The notes under the pieces were generated by a model. The model saw nothing but the letters and a program-made list of their open reading frames with translations, ran no database searches and was not told the DNA's origin. Below, in pieces: positions 42,092 through 56,567 of a stretch of DNA of 64,000 nt; position 1 is the stretch's first letter; every line of letters starts with the position of its first letter. Source of the DNA: Planoprotostelium fungivorum. Lineage: Eukaryota; Evosea; Variosea; Cavosteliida; Cavosteliaceae. The position numbers and the translations under genes are program-made. The stretch is taken from positions 21,652-85,651 of the forward strand of contig MDYQ01000162.1 in NCBI GenBank assembly GCA_003024175.1, written 5' to 3'.

Positions 42092-45000
42092 ATGAGACAC
42101 GCAATCACCTTGCTGTTTCTCGCTCTCTCGGCCACAGCTGTGTGGGCCGACATGTGTCAGCCTGGCTATGTCTGGTGCTCTGGCGTCAACGCATGCTACG
42201 ATCCCTCTCAGTACAGCTGCAAGGCTGACCAGTATCACGGACAGTATCGTCTCTGTGCCATCGGAACAGCCTCTTGCAACGACGTCTGCATCGCTTCTTG
42301 CGCTTACCAGTGCGGAACTGACGGCTCGGTGAGTTCTTCTCTTGCAGATGACTAAGACAGCGTCGACTGATGAATGTTCAGTACACTGCCAGAACTGACC
42401 GCAGCTGCTCTTCTCCTCCATCTTGTGTGACCAACAACATGATGGCTTGCGGCGATGCATGTTATGACAGCAGCAAGTTCTGCTGCGTCTCTGGCCAGCC
42501 TCAAGACATCAGCACTTGCCCTCAGCCCACAGCTGCTGTCGCTGACACGACATGCAAGAGTCCCTTTGGTCTCTATAATGTTCGCTCTCTACTGGGCGGT
42601 CAGCTTCGCATCAACGCAGCAAAGAGCGCCACTGCCGCAGTCAACTTCACTCTGTCTGCAGGATCTCTCTTCGATCACAAGGGTCAGCAGTGCTACATCT
42701 CTACCGCTGGCCAGCTCATGTACGGCTCAGCCCCTATCACTACCGCTGCTAACGGTGCCGTCAACACTGTTGCCAACACTGCCAACGCTGCTGTCAAGAC
42801 GATCTTCGGTATCTCCGGTGACTACCTCAGCCACAACGGCAGCCTCCTATGGTACGCATGCTCTGCACCAAACGGCGGCTCCAACTTGTACGTCAACAAG
42901 GTCAGCGGTCTTACCTGCTCTGCCAACTACTTGTACGCCACTCTCACTGGTCCCACTGTGCCCAATGTTCTGTCCAACGTCGTCGGTTCAGTGCTGCCCG
43001 TCACGAACGTCGTCACATCGGTTTTACCTTTGACCAACGTTGTCACCAACATCCTCGGAGGGCTGTTGACAGCTACCAAGGTCGTCACTTCCATTTCACC
43101 ATCCACCCCCAACCCTTCTGCTACTACTCCTTTGACAACGGCATCTTGAACAGCCTGTTGAAGGACGACAGTGGAAACGGTAGGATCGCTACTGTGCTCG
43201 GCTTACCAAGCGTCATCTTGGGAAAGACAAAGCAGGCACTCGGCTTCGACTCTGCTTCTGGCTTCCAGGGTCTGAGACTAGATCAAACTGCCGGTCTTGA
43301 AAGTGCTTTCTCTATAGCTACTTGGTTGAAGGTGAGTTATACTCTTTCTCCTCTCTCGTGGACATCACTGAGATTGAACAGGTACAAGCGAGCAACAAAG
43401 TGATGAAGATCGTGTCCGCAAAGAAAGGTCTCTTCTCTCTCGTCTCTGGCTGGGAGCTGTCAATCAACCCTATTGCAAAGACATGCACTTACACCTCTGG
43501 CTACTCTAGCGTTTCTTGGAACATCAACATTCCCACTGACGCATGGTTCCACTTGGCTTTCACTGCAGAGAAGAGCGGCAAGGTCGTTCTGTACATCAAC
43601 GGTGTTGCTGGCGCCATTCAGAACATCGCTCTGTCCAAGGTCACTAGCCCTCTCTACATCGCAGCCGATCAGAGCATCAGCAACTTCAAGGGTGCACTCG
43701 ACGACTTCCTGATGTTCACTCAGTCTCTCTCTGCCCAGCAGATCCTCTCCATCATCAGCAACAGATGCTCTACCTCCACATCTGCACCTGCGATGACCTC
43801 TCAGCCTTCCACTCCTACTCCATCTTCCACTCCCTTCGCCTCATCTGCAACAGACGCTATGACTTACACTCCTACCCCATCTACGACAGATGCAGTGACT
43901 GACACTCCTACCGATGCTGTCACGTCCACACCTGCAACAGATGCAGTGACTGAGACTCCCACCGATGCTGCCACATCTACACCATCCACAGATGTAGCGA
44001 CGACTTCCCAGTCTTTCACTCCTACCTCATCTTCCACTGTCACACCCTCGTCTACCACAGCTGGCAGCAAGAAGTGTGGCTTACCCTGGCTCTACTGGTC
44101 ATTCGACAAGATCAAGCTGGGAAAATGTACCGATGACTCTGGCCACGGCCGTCACGGCGCCTTCTCCACTGACATCTCTCTCGTCGTCGGTAAGCTGAGA
44201 CAAGCCTTGAACTGGAAGAGTGGCAACCGTCTCTACATCACTCTGCCTCAGTTTGATCTCAACAAGGCCTTCACCATCGCCACCTGGTTGCGCCTGGACG
44301 CTATCGGAGGAAAGAACGTCATCGCATCGACCAAGGCTCTTCTCAGCGGCTGGGAGCTCACTTTCGATGGCAGCGCCAAGCTGATCACCTTCCAGCCATC
44401 TCAGGGCAGCTCTGTCAGCTGGGACGCTAAATCCTTACAAGTTGGCGTGTGGGCTCACGTGGCCGTCGCTGTCAGTGCCGATCGTGTCGAACTCTACCTG
44501 AACGGCGTCTCTTCCGGCGCCAAGCCCATCACTGCCCTCGTCCAGAGTATCGTCGGTCTCAACGTGGGAGGCAAGCTGTCTGCCGACCCTCTTCGTGGTA
44601 CACTCGACGAGTTCCTCGTCTTTGCTCGCACTCTCGTCAAGGAGGAGATCATAGATGCCAGAGACAAGTATCTCACCGGTGCTGTCGTGCCTGTCACCAA
44701 CTGGAGTCAGCAGACGACCTCTTACGACTGGGGAACTGGCTGGGAGCTTGGCAACATCCTGTCTAGCGTCAGCTTGAACAGAGTGCAGAACTGGTGGATC
44801 TTCTGAACGCTTCTCTTCTCTGGACACAACAAATGTTGTTTATCATAATACATATGTCATATAAGAGTGTTCTTCTTCAGATAGTTTGTATCTGTGAGAA
44901 CGAGTTATCGTCTTGCGAGTAGTCGCCTTAGCATCGACAATACTTCTCCTCTCTTACGGCGAATGATCAAAGACGAGACAGAAGAGACTCTCTCATGAGC

Positions 45001-45325
45001 TACGAACAGATTCAGTAAAGGCATTTGAAACCATGTTCGGGTGATGCCAAGGTAGCCCCGATGCGAAGTCATGAACGGCCGTGCACTCAGATGAACACAC
45101 TCTTCACTCAGTCTCTCCCTTCAAGAAGGCAGAGACGATCTTTATAAACTCTTCCGGCTTCTCTGCCTGCACCCAGTGTCCAGCCCCTCCGATGAACTGA
45201 GTCGTGTGGAGTGGAAACAACTTTCTCATCGTCTCTTCGTATTCTGACGCGATATATCTGGAATCAGCACCACCCAAGAAGAGCGTGGGACCTCTAAAGA
45301 CTCTCTCGCCCTGTTGAGGAAAGTC
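41800..45325 (+). repeat. Right arm of 3.5-kb inverted duplication
   Basis: Inverted match to 24313-27890. It carries the LamG copy 2 and the 3' end of the intact hydrolase gene. The arms are separated by about 13.9 kb of unique sequence. Confidence 0.9.
42092..44806 (+). pseudogene. Secreted LamG-like protein gene, copy 2, frameshifted
   Basis: Nearly identical to copy 1 at both ends: same signal peptide, same intron positions (42329-42381 and 43332-43381) and same C-terminus QNWWIF. Differences cluster in low-complexity parts. The Val/Thr repeat region is shorter, and a deletion at about 43105-43116 removes the TYIPATSSIPLVTAPC segment and shifts the frame. The main frame therefore ends at 43149, before LamG domain 1. 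Downstream, both LamG domains remain open in their own frame, and the Thr/Pro stalk is longer than in copy 1 (added TDAVTDTPTDAVTSTP units). No splice pair that rescues the frame was found. The product is probably a truncated Cys-rich secreted protein, or the gene is decaying. Confidence 0.75.
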
Positions 45326-46222
45326 TCTGATGTCGGGCATGGACTGTAATTGGATGAGAGAATCGTAAGCGAGAGAGAATAGAAGAGGAGAAGTGAGAGC
45401 GGAATCCCACCTTCGCGAGGGCTTCGAGGTTGATCTTCCAATCGAAAGAAGGAGTCGAAGGATCTTTCGATATGTCACGAAGATTCGTCAGGAGGAATTG
45501 ACGGAGTGTGTATTGCTGATGAAGTCAGCAGAGACGATGATGGAGATGGTGACGTCCATGATGTAGATGACAAGTGCCTCGTCGATATGTGTGTGTATGA
45601 TGACATCTTACCGTTACGAATGGAGCTATCGCGTCGTCTGCTTGTTTCCTGTTCTTTATCTTTGACAGGTCTAATCCCTTCATGATGTCGATGTAATCAC
45701 TAAACTTTTTGAACGAATCTTTGTAATTGATGGGTGAAATGTCCACCACCACCAATTTCTCGATGATTTCAGGCTCACGCAGTGCCAAGTTCATCACCAC
45801 CTTCCCGCCCTGTCTGATGTCAACGATGGAAATCATCAACGTGTCTAGAGATGAAGAGATGAGTCACCATGCTGTGGCCGATGAGATTGGCTTTCGGTGC
45901 ATTGATGGAATCGATGTAACGTAAGACATCTTCGGACATGAGGTCGTAGCTGTGGTCGGGAGTGTGAGGAGATTCACCGTGGTTCCGTAAATCGATCAGA
46001 TGAACTGGAGCTGCCATGATCGTCGGTGACAGTGTCGATCGATGTCATATCATCAATCATCATAAGGCGATGTTGTAGATGTGTTCTATGAGGCATGACT
46101 ACCTTACCGCTCGTATTGGCAGCGAGACGTTTGCCAATCGCCCTCCAATTCTGATGGCTTCCAAACAGACCGTGCATAACAAGGGTCGGATTCTTTTCAG
46201 GGTTCATATTAGGAGGAGTCAT
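45104..46222 (-). CDS. ABHD11: ABHD11-like alpha/beta hydrolase
   Basis: Starts MTPPNMNPEKNPTLVMHGLF with the GSHQNWRAIGKRLA segment. Then HLIDLRNHGESPHTPDHSYD, the nucleophile elbow IGHSM joined to GGKVVMNLALREPEIIEKL across an intron, VDISPINYKDSFKKFSDYID, FLLTNLRDISKDPSTPSFDW, GPTLFLGGADSRYIASEYEE and the catalytic His in FIGGAGHWVQAEKPEEF. This matches ABHD11/YBR139-type esterases, mitochondrial in animals. A possible upstream exon (MFSGVVSVRS, about 46330) was seen but does not join cleanly in frame. The gene's 3' end was copied into the left duplication arm. The second intron near 46071 holds a near-copy of the CTACAAC motif. Confidence 0.9.
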
Positions 46223-46484
46223 GACCTGACTGTATAAACTGGGTCCAGGGGTTGATCTGAATGAGCCTCAATACCATCGTCAGTCTGCGGTCCACACAAA
46301 CCTGATCGTACTGAAACCACGCCACTGAACATGGTTGGTGTGAGCTCTGAGTTGGCTGGTCCGGACGATCATCGGGTGAGATGAGATCATCACATCACCG
46401 ACATCTCCAACGGGTTGTAGTGTCGCGGAATCCTTGCAATTTCATCACACGCGCATGCCTTGTCTCTTCTCAGCTTTCTCATTC

Positions 46485-48863
<2,379 letters not shown>

Positions 48864-48994
48864 AAAACAATAGAGGATGGTTTTTGTAGGTTGTATCGTC
48901 TTTCAAGTGATGGTGTGTGCTGTGCGACTGGAAATGTGGAGTGAAGAGGGTCTCTTGTCTCATTTTCCGTCAGAAAAAAAGACAAAAAGTTGGT

Positions 48995-49065
48995 TGCCTA
49001 CGCGCGGAATCGAACCGCGGTCGTTGGAGCCACAATCCAAAGTACTACCCCTATACTACGTAAGC
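48995..49065 (-). tRNA. tRNA-His (GTG), copy 3
   Basis: Mature region identical to copies 1 and 2. The base preceding position 1 is A, not G, so G(-1) is not encoded here. A T5 tract and further T run follow on the minus strand. Confidence 0.95.
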
Positions 49066-49224
49066 TGGTGAGATCGCGCCTCAGACATTTGTGATAAACC
49101 GCTATGCCTTGCACGAAAGTGTGATTCACAATCATGCAAGGAGAACATAAATGTTCCACGGAACAGATAAAAGCACATAGCCGATCATCATGAATAGAAA
49201 CTCCACATTAGATATACATTTAAT

Positions 49225-50666
49225 TTAAATAACGACATCCTGTGTCTTCATGCCTGATGTGTTCCCAGTGGTGGCCGTGGAACGGATCATCGAGCGTATG
49301 ACTCTCGGGTTCAGCCATCGATGCCAGTCCCAGATTGGAATGAAGACATTCACCGAGGAGAAGGCCATCAGACATGTCATGGTGGCCAGTGCGTATAAGC
49401 TCTGCACATCATCAACTCTGATCGGATGAACAACCAAGACTCACCGCGAGAGTGATGGCGGTGTTGTCGGCGTGGAAGGCGATATTTGTAGAAGCGATGA
49501 TGATACCGAAGAGGGCGAAGAGGGCCATGAGGATCATCACGATCACGATCTTTCCTCTCATGACTTCGGGGATGATTTGAAGGAGTCGCAAGCCATAGAC
49601 GATGTAGCCGATGGAGAATAAGATCCAGACTCCCGTGTAGAAACTGTAGTAGAAGATAGTGTAGGAGGCCCATCCGCCGTAACTGCTGCCACGTAGCTCG
49701 AACAAGATCTGTCGTCATCAATTTGGCAAGGGGAGATTGTAACGACTCACCATGCCCACGAAGACTAATAATGAGAGAGCACATACAGCCACATAACCAA
49801 ATCTGAATTTGGAGACGAGCGATATCTTGAGTAGAATGTCTTCCATCTGCAAGTTTGGCTCGTAACCAGGCTTGATTTTTCGCAGCATCTCCTCTTTCTT
49901 CATCTTTCTTATGCTGGCGTAATACAGTTCTGCCCTGATGTCCAGTCAACATGAGTCGAACGTGACAATCATCGTCTCACCAGTGAAATAGAAGAGCCGA
50001 GAAGACGAATAGGAAGAGGTTGTCCTTGAAGTAGTACATCACGTAGTACGCTTTGACGTCCATTGTTCCAAATGCACCAAAGAAATCACCAGAAAGTATG
50101 GCCACCCCTGGCAGTGTAAGACGATGAGTGAAACGATGAAGAGCTTACAGAGACACAAAAAGGTCAACAAGATCATCGTGTACTTGGTGACGACGTCCGA
50201 TGAGCCACGGGAGAAGGAGATGATGTATTCCAGAATGACGCGATACAGCATGATCAGTGTTAAAAGTCCAAAGAAGACGCCTTGGTAGATTTTGATGTTT
50301 GTATAGGCTTCTCGAAATCCTGGAATGACATCGGCTCCTGGTAGACATCATCAGATCGTCGCACATCTTGACACGCTCACTCAGAGCACAGTTATCTAAC
50401 CCTTTCGTATTGAAAGCAGAGGACGATGTCTCTTGATTTGTGCCAAAGAATCTGAAGGGGTCACGACTGATCGATCATGCATTCGCTCACCCATACCAGC
50501 AGCGACAAGTCCCGTCATTCATGCAGACACCTCTTCCGTCGCAATATGGATTTCTCGTGTTACAGTCAGACTCATAGATGGTCGTATGATTGGTGGATGG
50601 GGTGTCGTTCGTCTGTGCCATCACGAGCGCGCAGAGGGAGATAATTACGGACAGACGAAAGAGCAT
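49225..50666 (-). CDS. Seven-helix membrane protein with N-terminal EGF-like module
   Basis: Signal peptide MLFRLSVIISLCALVMAQTN, then a short EGF-like module with six Cys (DCNTRNPYCDGRGVCMNDGT and CRCWYG). Hydrophobic segments in order: GVFFGLLTLIMLYRVILEYI, KYTMILLTFLCLCKLF, NLFLFVFSALLFHW, FRFGYVAVCALSLLVFVGM, YTIFYYSFYTGVWILFSIGY, IVIVMILMALFALFGIIIAS and LYALATMTCLMAFSSVNVFI. Between the third and fourth is a cytosolic-type loop, IRKMKKEEMLRKIKPGYEPN. Seven helices after a small extracellular module suggests a receptor-like protein. No GPCR family motif is recognised; it may belong to a TOM1/THH1-like or lineage-specific group. Confidence 0.72.
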
Positions 50667-51613
50667 GGTGGTACCGGTGAGAAGGTGGCCCGAGCGATAG
50701 AATGTGAAAAGGTTGTGGTGTAATATACAGCTTTCACTCTGTGGAACTTTAAGTGGCGTGCGTGCCACCTGAGAGTGGGGTACGGTGACTCCGGCCTCGA
50801 GTACTCGCGTGTGCGACATCTGAAGATAGGGCACTAAGGTGCTCATGTTTAAAAATGGGGAGCATGGGCATAGCGGGGAACCTAATCATACAAACGTGCG
50901 AGATATATCGGGTTACTCGGTGCCAACCTTCAGTTTAGGACACTTGCCCCAACAAAGTTTGACGTTAAATGCTCTGCAGTACCTTGATGTACTTGTATCG
51001 GTCTCCGTAGATTTTCAATGACATATTTACAAAGTACCGCGTGACAAGAACGAATCACCGCCGGAAATTTTGGCACCCGATTGCCGCATTTACTCATTAC
51101 ATCGGATACAAGGAAGAGGCGATGCCATCGAGAGAAGAGATCCAAGGGAAGTCGAGAGCTCAGCAGTCGCTGATGGAGGCATCTCCGGAGGTGATACGAT
51201 CGATCAGCATGAATGACATTGAACGTGTTCAGACCTTCAACGTCTTTATTATCTAGTCACGAAGGGAAAGAAGACCAAGCGTGACCAACCTCGTCCGCAA
51301 CGGAAGAGGCTGTCTGAGAAGCGAAATAATCGAATGTCTATTTCCAACCTGCTCTGTTAAATGTCCGTGTACTCTGTCTATTTCTTCTCTGTCGCCTGAA
51401 AATCTGTACGCAGCTGTCCTCGAATGCCATTGGAAAGTGAGGTATATCTGACTTCCTCCCGTGGTGGGGCGAATCACCTCTTTACCAGCCCTCGAGCCCA
51501 ACGCTGCTTAATGAAGAACGGAAGATCATCAATTGGAGCTGTTGAAACTTGAGAACGCTGAAACAATCATTTCTCGTCACATTTCCGAGGGTTAAAGAAC
51601 ACAAAAAGTTGGT
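50667..51613. other. Intergenic between EGF-7TM gene and tRNA-His copy 4
   Basis: Frames on both strands are short. A plus-strand stretch (REEIQGKSRAQQSLMEASPE, about 51130) and a minus-strand frame (51253-51501) look weakly protein-like but have no clear start, splice sites or family. Confidence 0.35.
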
Positions 51614-51684
51614 TGCCTACGCGCGGAATCGAACCGCGGTCGTTGGAGCCACAATCCAAAGTACTACCCCTATACTACGTAAGC
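51614..51684 (-). tRNA. tRNA-His (GTG), copy 4
   Basis: Mature region identical to the other three copies. Base before position 1 is A. The trailer (CCAACTTTTTGT on the minus strand) is the same as in copy 3, so copies 3 and 4 share more flank than they do with copies 1 and 2. Confidence 0.95.
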
Positions 51685-51797
51685 TTGGTGTTTGCGTAGC
51701 TGTTCCAGCCAGGAAATATATGCTTTGATAACATTTGTACATAAGATACATCAACAGAACGAAAGAAGACGAGGCGTCTTATTACTAACGATCCATT

Positions 51798-52797
51798 TTA
51801 ATGTGGAAGAACACCCCAATACGAGTTCTGCCTCTTGATCTTCATCGCCTGCACTCCATAATATACCAACAACACCGTCAGCATTCCCAAAAGGAAGCTC
51901 CACAGAGACATCTGCGTCCACTGTCTCCCATCAGTTCTCCATCGATTCTCCATCGTCTCACCGGTAGCTTCTCCACGACCGTTCTCTCTATGACTGTCTT
52001 TCTCACCCTCTCGTGAGTTCGCATGAGGGGTGATGGACTCATCATGGTGGGAGAGAAGACACTCGATCGCTTCAATAGTGGTGTCAGATTTCCCACTTGA
52101 GCTCCATTGTTCCTCTCACTGATGAGCTGAGCCATTCGCTGGAAAACTTGAGACGATATAGACATGTCCTTCTCACCTTGCTGATGTTGAGGTACTCGAG
52201 CGTAACGGGAGTCTGTCTGCTGTTTCATGAGAAGAGTGATCTCATTAAAATGTGAAATCATATGAAACTCACAGTGGACTCTCTTCGATTTGTATGGCCT
52301 CGTCTAGATTTAAATCGGACTCCATCTGAGATAGACGTTCTAGACTGATGTCTGGATGACTGATGGCGGCTTCTGCCTCGATGAGCTGCGCGGATCAGCG
52401 GTGATGATTGGTGATCGTCTCACCTTGACATCCATCTGTGACTCTCTCTGTTGGTCGTCCATGTCTCTTATTTCGGACAACAGTGTGATGTCTGCGTCTT
52501 CCATGTCTGATGATGTTGTCGATGGATAGTCTTCTGAAAGTAGTTTCTTGTCTTTTCCAACGGCTTCGATTTCTTTCCCCAAATTTTGAATGGTCTCACG
52601 ACTGGGATTGAAAATGAGTGATGGTGATGTTTGAAGAACAAACATCTCACCTTAGAATAGAATAGATCTGCCCGATAAAGGATATACGTTTCTTTGATTG
52701 AAGACAAGCGATGAGGACGATGGTGGCGAGTCTGTGAGACGTTGAGGCCATCGAGTCGACACAGATCAAATATTACCTCTTTAAATGTGGAGCCCAA
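51798..52797 (-). CDS. Predicted tail-anchored membrane protein
   Basis: Starts MGSTFKEETYILYRADLFYS after splicing a first intron. Acidic helical segments follow: SRETIQNLGKEIEAVGKDKK, ADITLLSEIRDMDDQQRESQ, LIEAEAAISHPDISLERLSQ, then TDSRYARVPQHQQGEKDMSI and SSQVFQRMAQLISERN. The last exon has a single hydrophobic segment, SLWSFLLGMLTVLLVYYGVQ, followed by a short tail AMKIKRQNSYWGVLPH and TAA at 51798. The coiled-coil-plus-C-terminal-anchor layout recalls SNARE-like or ER/nuclear-envelope tail-anchored proteins, but no SNARE zero-layer Gln or Arg could be fixed. Function unknown. Confidence 0.6.
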
Positions 52798-53840
52798 TGA
52801 CTTTCTTCTTCTTGATGTGGTAGAAACCCTGGCAATGAATAGGCAAAGTCTAATTGATCAGAGATCGCGTCCTCGATCACTGTGCACAATAGTGGCGGAT
52901 TTAACTCAGGAGGATCGCCTCCGATCTCCTCTAAAAGATGCGGCCTCTCTGATTCTTCGTATCTGCAATGGTTTCAGCCTGTATCGGATGTTGCATCCTT
53001 CATCTTCTCACAGAAGAGACAAAAGACTGGCCAATATGGTGCAGTCGAGGAGATCTTCGAAGCTTTTCGCGTGTTGCTCGGGATCAGTGATGTTGCAATT
53101 GATCTGGCGCGAAGTCAGCCCAAACTAGACTCTGACACTCGAGTGCCATCAGAAGATTTTGCATTTCTATCGTCTCTGATGCTGACACACTCGCAGAATG
53201 AGAGATGTCAATGGTTCACCCATTGAAGGATGCAATCTTGCCAGGTCGATGCCATGCGGTTCGGATGATTGTGAGCTCCTGTCGGAAACCACAAATTGAT
53301 ACCAATAAAACACCAAAACAAAGATTCACTCCATTCACCAATGTTTGAACACCCAAAGCTTTGATGAATGCCAAGTTAAATGTGATAGACTGAGACATAT
53401 AGCTGAGTTTGGTATCTCCACCGCCTCTTGCGTCTCATTTGAGTACTTTCCACGCTCCACAATAGATGGAAAACAGGTGATGGCAGGTCGACCTGCTTGC
53501 GTTTTCTCATTCAGACCTCGAGCTCTTTCCTAGTCCGTCCACAGCCTCGATTTTGAGACGAAACGAAAACCACGATCATGATCACCACGTAAGGGAACAA
53601 GTTCACCGAATGAGAGATATAATTCACAGGACCATCATCTATGCGAACCTGAACCCTGACGCGAGATCTATTCTATAAGTATATGACTCCATATTTAGTG
53701 ACCTTTTCCGTTGTTTGGCGGGAACAAGAGGAAATTCAGAAACGTATGGAAATTTCAGTCTGGTTTACCTGCTTCAACATCCAAAATTTCCAGCCACACG
53801 AGAGCGTCATCAACATCAATCACCTTTTACCTCTAACAAC
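52798..53840. other. Unassigned region, possible membrane protein on minus strand
   Basis: On the minus strand a hydrophobic stretch (SVNLFPYVVIMIVVFVSS, about 53570-53625) and another (GVNLCFGVLLVSICGF, about 53280-53330) could be helices of a small membrane protein. A plus-strand frame at 52882-53226 ending in RCQWFTH is also open. Neither could be given a start, splice sites or a family. Confidence 0.3.
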
Positions 53841-55059
53841 ATGAGCTGTGTAACACTATCGAGTGGAATCACAGACCTCTCGACTACCATCAGAGAACAT
53901 TACGAAGTGAATAAGACAATCACGAATTACACAACTGAATGTAACGAACAGGAACCCACAGAAGACAATGGACAACCGTCTAGTTTCAATCTGGGAATCA
54001 TAGACTTCCTGGTCCAATTGTCTCTTCACATCTTAGGATCGAAAGACATCGAAGCTCCTCCAGTCAAGAGCTCCATGTCTGAACTACCCATCGAACTGGA
54101 TTGGCAGTGGATATTAGGAGTCGCAGAGACCATCATAGTCGAACAAGGACAGAAGAGAAGCGATGAGATCGTCAAAGAGCTCAAGTCGATAGAAGCCAAA
54201 AGCGTTCTACGCTTTCGGTCTTACTTTTCGGTTGCAGTGCGATCTCATTTCAGCGAACTGGATCCGTCGGACAGGCTCACACTGAAAGAACCATTGGACC
54301 CTTCAAAGATCTCCATGATTGTCTATCACATCATCAACGGACAAGGAGAGAGGTGAAGAGAGAAGGTGTCCATTCTCTTGTCCTAACGTCATCCAGATGG
54401 TTCCACTTTATCACAAAACACATTGTGGACAAGAACTCTGGAAAAGACTTCAAAGACAATTACTACGAGAAGCCAAGCCAAAGAAATATCGTGGGGGCTC
54501 TCAAAGAGCTGGTAAGTTCATCTCAAACACCTTCCATTGACCTCTACAGGTTCTCGCTGCCTCCATGGGACCGAAGAACGAAGGACTCACATCCCAGATG
54601 CTTACAGACATCGTCTGGTCCATCTGGTGACTCATTTCTCTCACCTCCCTTCTAATGTCATCACAGGCGAACATTATCGTCTTGTCTCGAGAACCACTTG
54701 CAGAGAGCCCTCGACGCCGTCGAATCAGAAGGCTTGGCCCGAGAACTCCTCTGCACTGTTGAGCCATTCACGAGATTGTGGATCGATACCGTCAAGACAT
54801 CACGAAACGGCACATCGAAGGCCGGAGCCGTCACACAACGATTTAGACAAGAGGCAGAGACGAAGAGGACTGCGTTGAAACAGAGGGTGTCCCTCCAAGG
54901 TGATGCACCATGCACTGTCCGCGTCTGATGATGGAAGGTGTCGATGCCAAATGGATGGGGTTCATCAGATACGATAGACCTGTAGAAGTGACGAGAAAGA
55001 GAGTGAAGGAGGTGCAAGACAGTCTGGAAGGCAAGCTGTTTGTGCACACGAGCCAATAA
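53841..55059 (+). CDS. Unrecognised multi-exon protein
   Basis: First exon MSCVTLSSGITDLSTTIREH to KISMIVYHIINGQGE, about 170 residues, including FNLGIIDFLVQLSLHILGS and DWQWILGVAETIIVEQGQKR. Further exons: WFHFITKHIVDKNSGKDFKD, NIVGALKEL, VLAASMGPKNEGLTSQMLTD, CLENHLQRALDAVESEGLAR, LLCTVEPFTRLWIDTVKTSR, and a last exon VDAKWMGFIRYDRPVEVTRK ending LEGKLFVHTSQ. Helix-rich, about 350 residues. The stop TAA is part of an AATAAA poly(A) signal. The frame used in the exon at about 54666 is chosen from two open ones. No family recognised. Confidence 0.55.
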
Positions 55060-55098
55060 AAAGATTTTGTAAAGACGATCCTTTATTCTCATGCGATC

Positions 55099-56443
55099 TC
55101 AGTTCTTTCCAAACTTTCCATAAGACCTCTTGGGCTGGTTGGGAAGCGATCTGCATCGTGTCAATCACAAGATGCATGATGCATGATGCTTGAGAAGAGG
55201 AGAGCTGTATCGTGAAACACGTGTCATGTGATGGACGTGACGATGCATCGTGTAAGATGATGATGGACATCACCTGATTTCGTTGATGAGATCGATTCGG
55301 TGGCCCAACAGTGTGACACCGAGGTCCTCCTTGAGATGTCCCTCGTTGAGGTAAAAGATGTTGCCTCCGTGGATCTGCTGCTTGCTGAATGCGTTCGAGT
55401 ACCTCTTAAAGCCGACGCTGTCCAACCATGCAGTCACCTGTCCCCTTCAGTCTCCATTTAAAACATACGAAAATGATTTTCGGTCGATTTTAAAGTTCTC
55501 ACGTCTTCCACCGTCCACTCGTTCGACTTGTGGGGATCGGGCTCTTGGTTGTTCTGTCTCTGCTGCTGTAGTTTAGACGGCTCGTTCTTTGTCTGAGGCT
55601 TCGTCGGTTCCCTTCTCACTGGAGCCTGCTGGGAAGTCTCTTCCCTCAGCTGAGACTGTGACTGTTGTCTGCCCGTGTTGGTGTTAGAGGCAGAGCGGTC
55701 GTATTCGTTGTCTTCTCTCCTGTTGTTGCGCTTGAAACGGGGGCCATCTTCGGATTTCGGCTTGTCTTCCGTCTCTGGTTGTGTGTTCGGTTGGTTGTCG
55801 TTTCTGTTCTTTGGACGATATTCCTTTCCTCCCTGCTTGTAGCCACCTCTGGATGAATTGCTGATATGTGTGATTGGGTGAACGATACGATGACACTCAC
55901 CCTCCTCTTCCTCTGGGTCTGCGCTGATCCTCTTCCGTCTCTTCTTGTCCTCCGTTTTCTGTCTGCTGGAGGTGAGCTGGTCTTTTACTTTGGGGAGTTG
56001 ACTGATTGGCAGCTGCATTCTTGTGGTGCTCCTCTCTCTTCTTCTCGTTGGCTTGGCGCAACTCTTGTTGCTCTTTGAGAGACAAACCTTGTTCTATGCG
56101 AGGATCAGGAATCGATTTAAGAGATGATCATGTTCAAACGAACCTGCGGGAGCGTTATTGTTCCTTCCTTGTGTGGGTGTGCCTTGTTGTGGCTCGCTCT
56201 GAGCTGAGATGAAATTCAATCACGTGACGGTGACGTGTTTATCTCACCTGATCTAGCCGTGTCGGGAGACTCCTGTCCCTCGTTAGCTCTGGAAGTTCTG
56301 GGCTGGAGGTAAATCAGTTTAGTTCATCTTTTCACTCTATACGCACAGTACGGTTCTTTCTGAAAGCATGTCAATCGTTGATCGGAACAGGTGAAAGAGA
56401 CTCACCCGGACTTCTCTTTCTGGGATTGGGGGGTGGTAGACAT
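55099..56443 (-). CDS. SAM-domain protein with long disordered Arg/Gln/Glu-rich region
   Basis: Starts MSTTPQSQKEKSG and several short exons lead to a charged coiled/disordered region (SLKEQQELRQANEKKREEHH, RRPRGRGG, YRPKNRNDNQPNTQPETEDK, RREPTKPQTKNEPSKLQQQR). The C-terminal SAM domain reads WTVEDVTAWLDSVGFKRYSN, AFSKQQIHGGNIFYLNEGHL, KEDLGVTLLGHRIDLINEIR, then SLPNQPKRSYGKFGKN and TGA at 55099-55101. SAM domains mediate oligomers or bind RNA; with the RG and Gln-rich tract this could be a condensate or RNA-granule type protein. That role is inference. Confidence 0.82.
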
Positions 56444-56567
56444 GGTGTGCGACTGTGGAACTGCTCGTGTCTAATTCTGTTTGGGCCGCTCAAACGATTG
56501 AGCTGGTCTACAACGGAAAACATGAGCGCCATTTTCAGCATCACATCACACGCACGACATCACCAAC

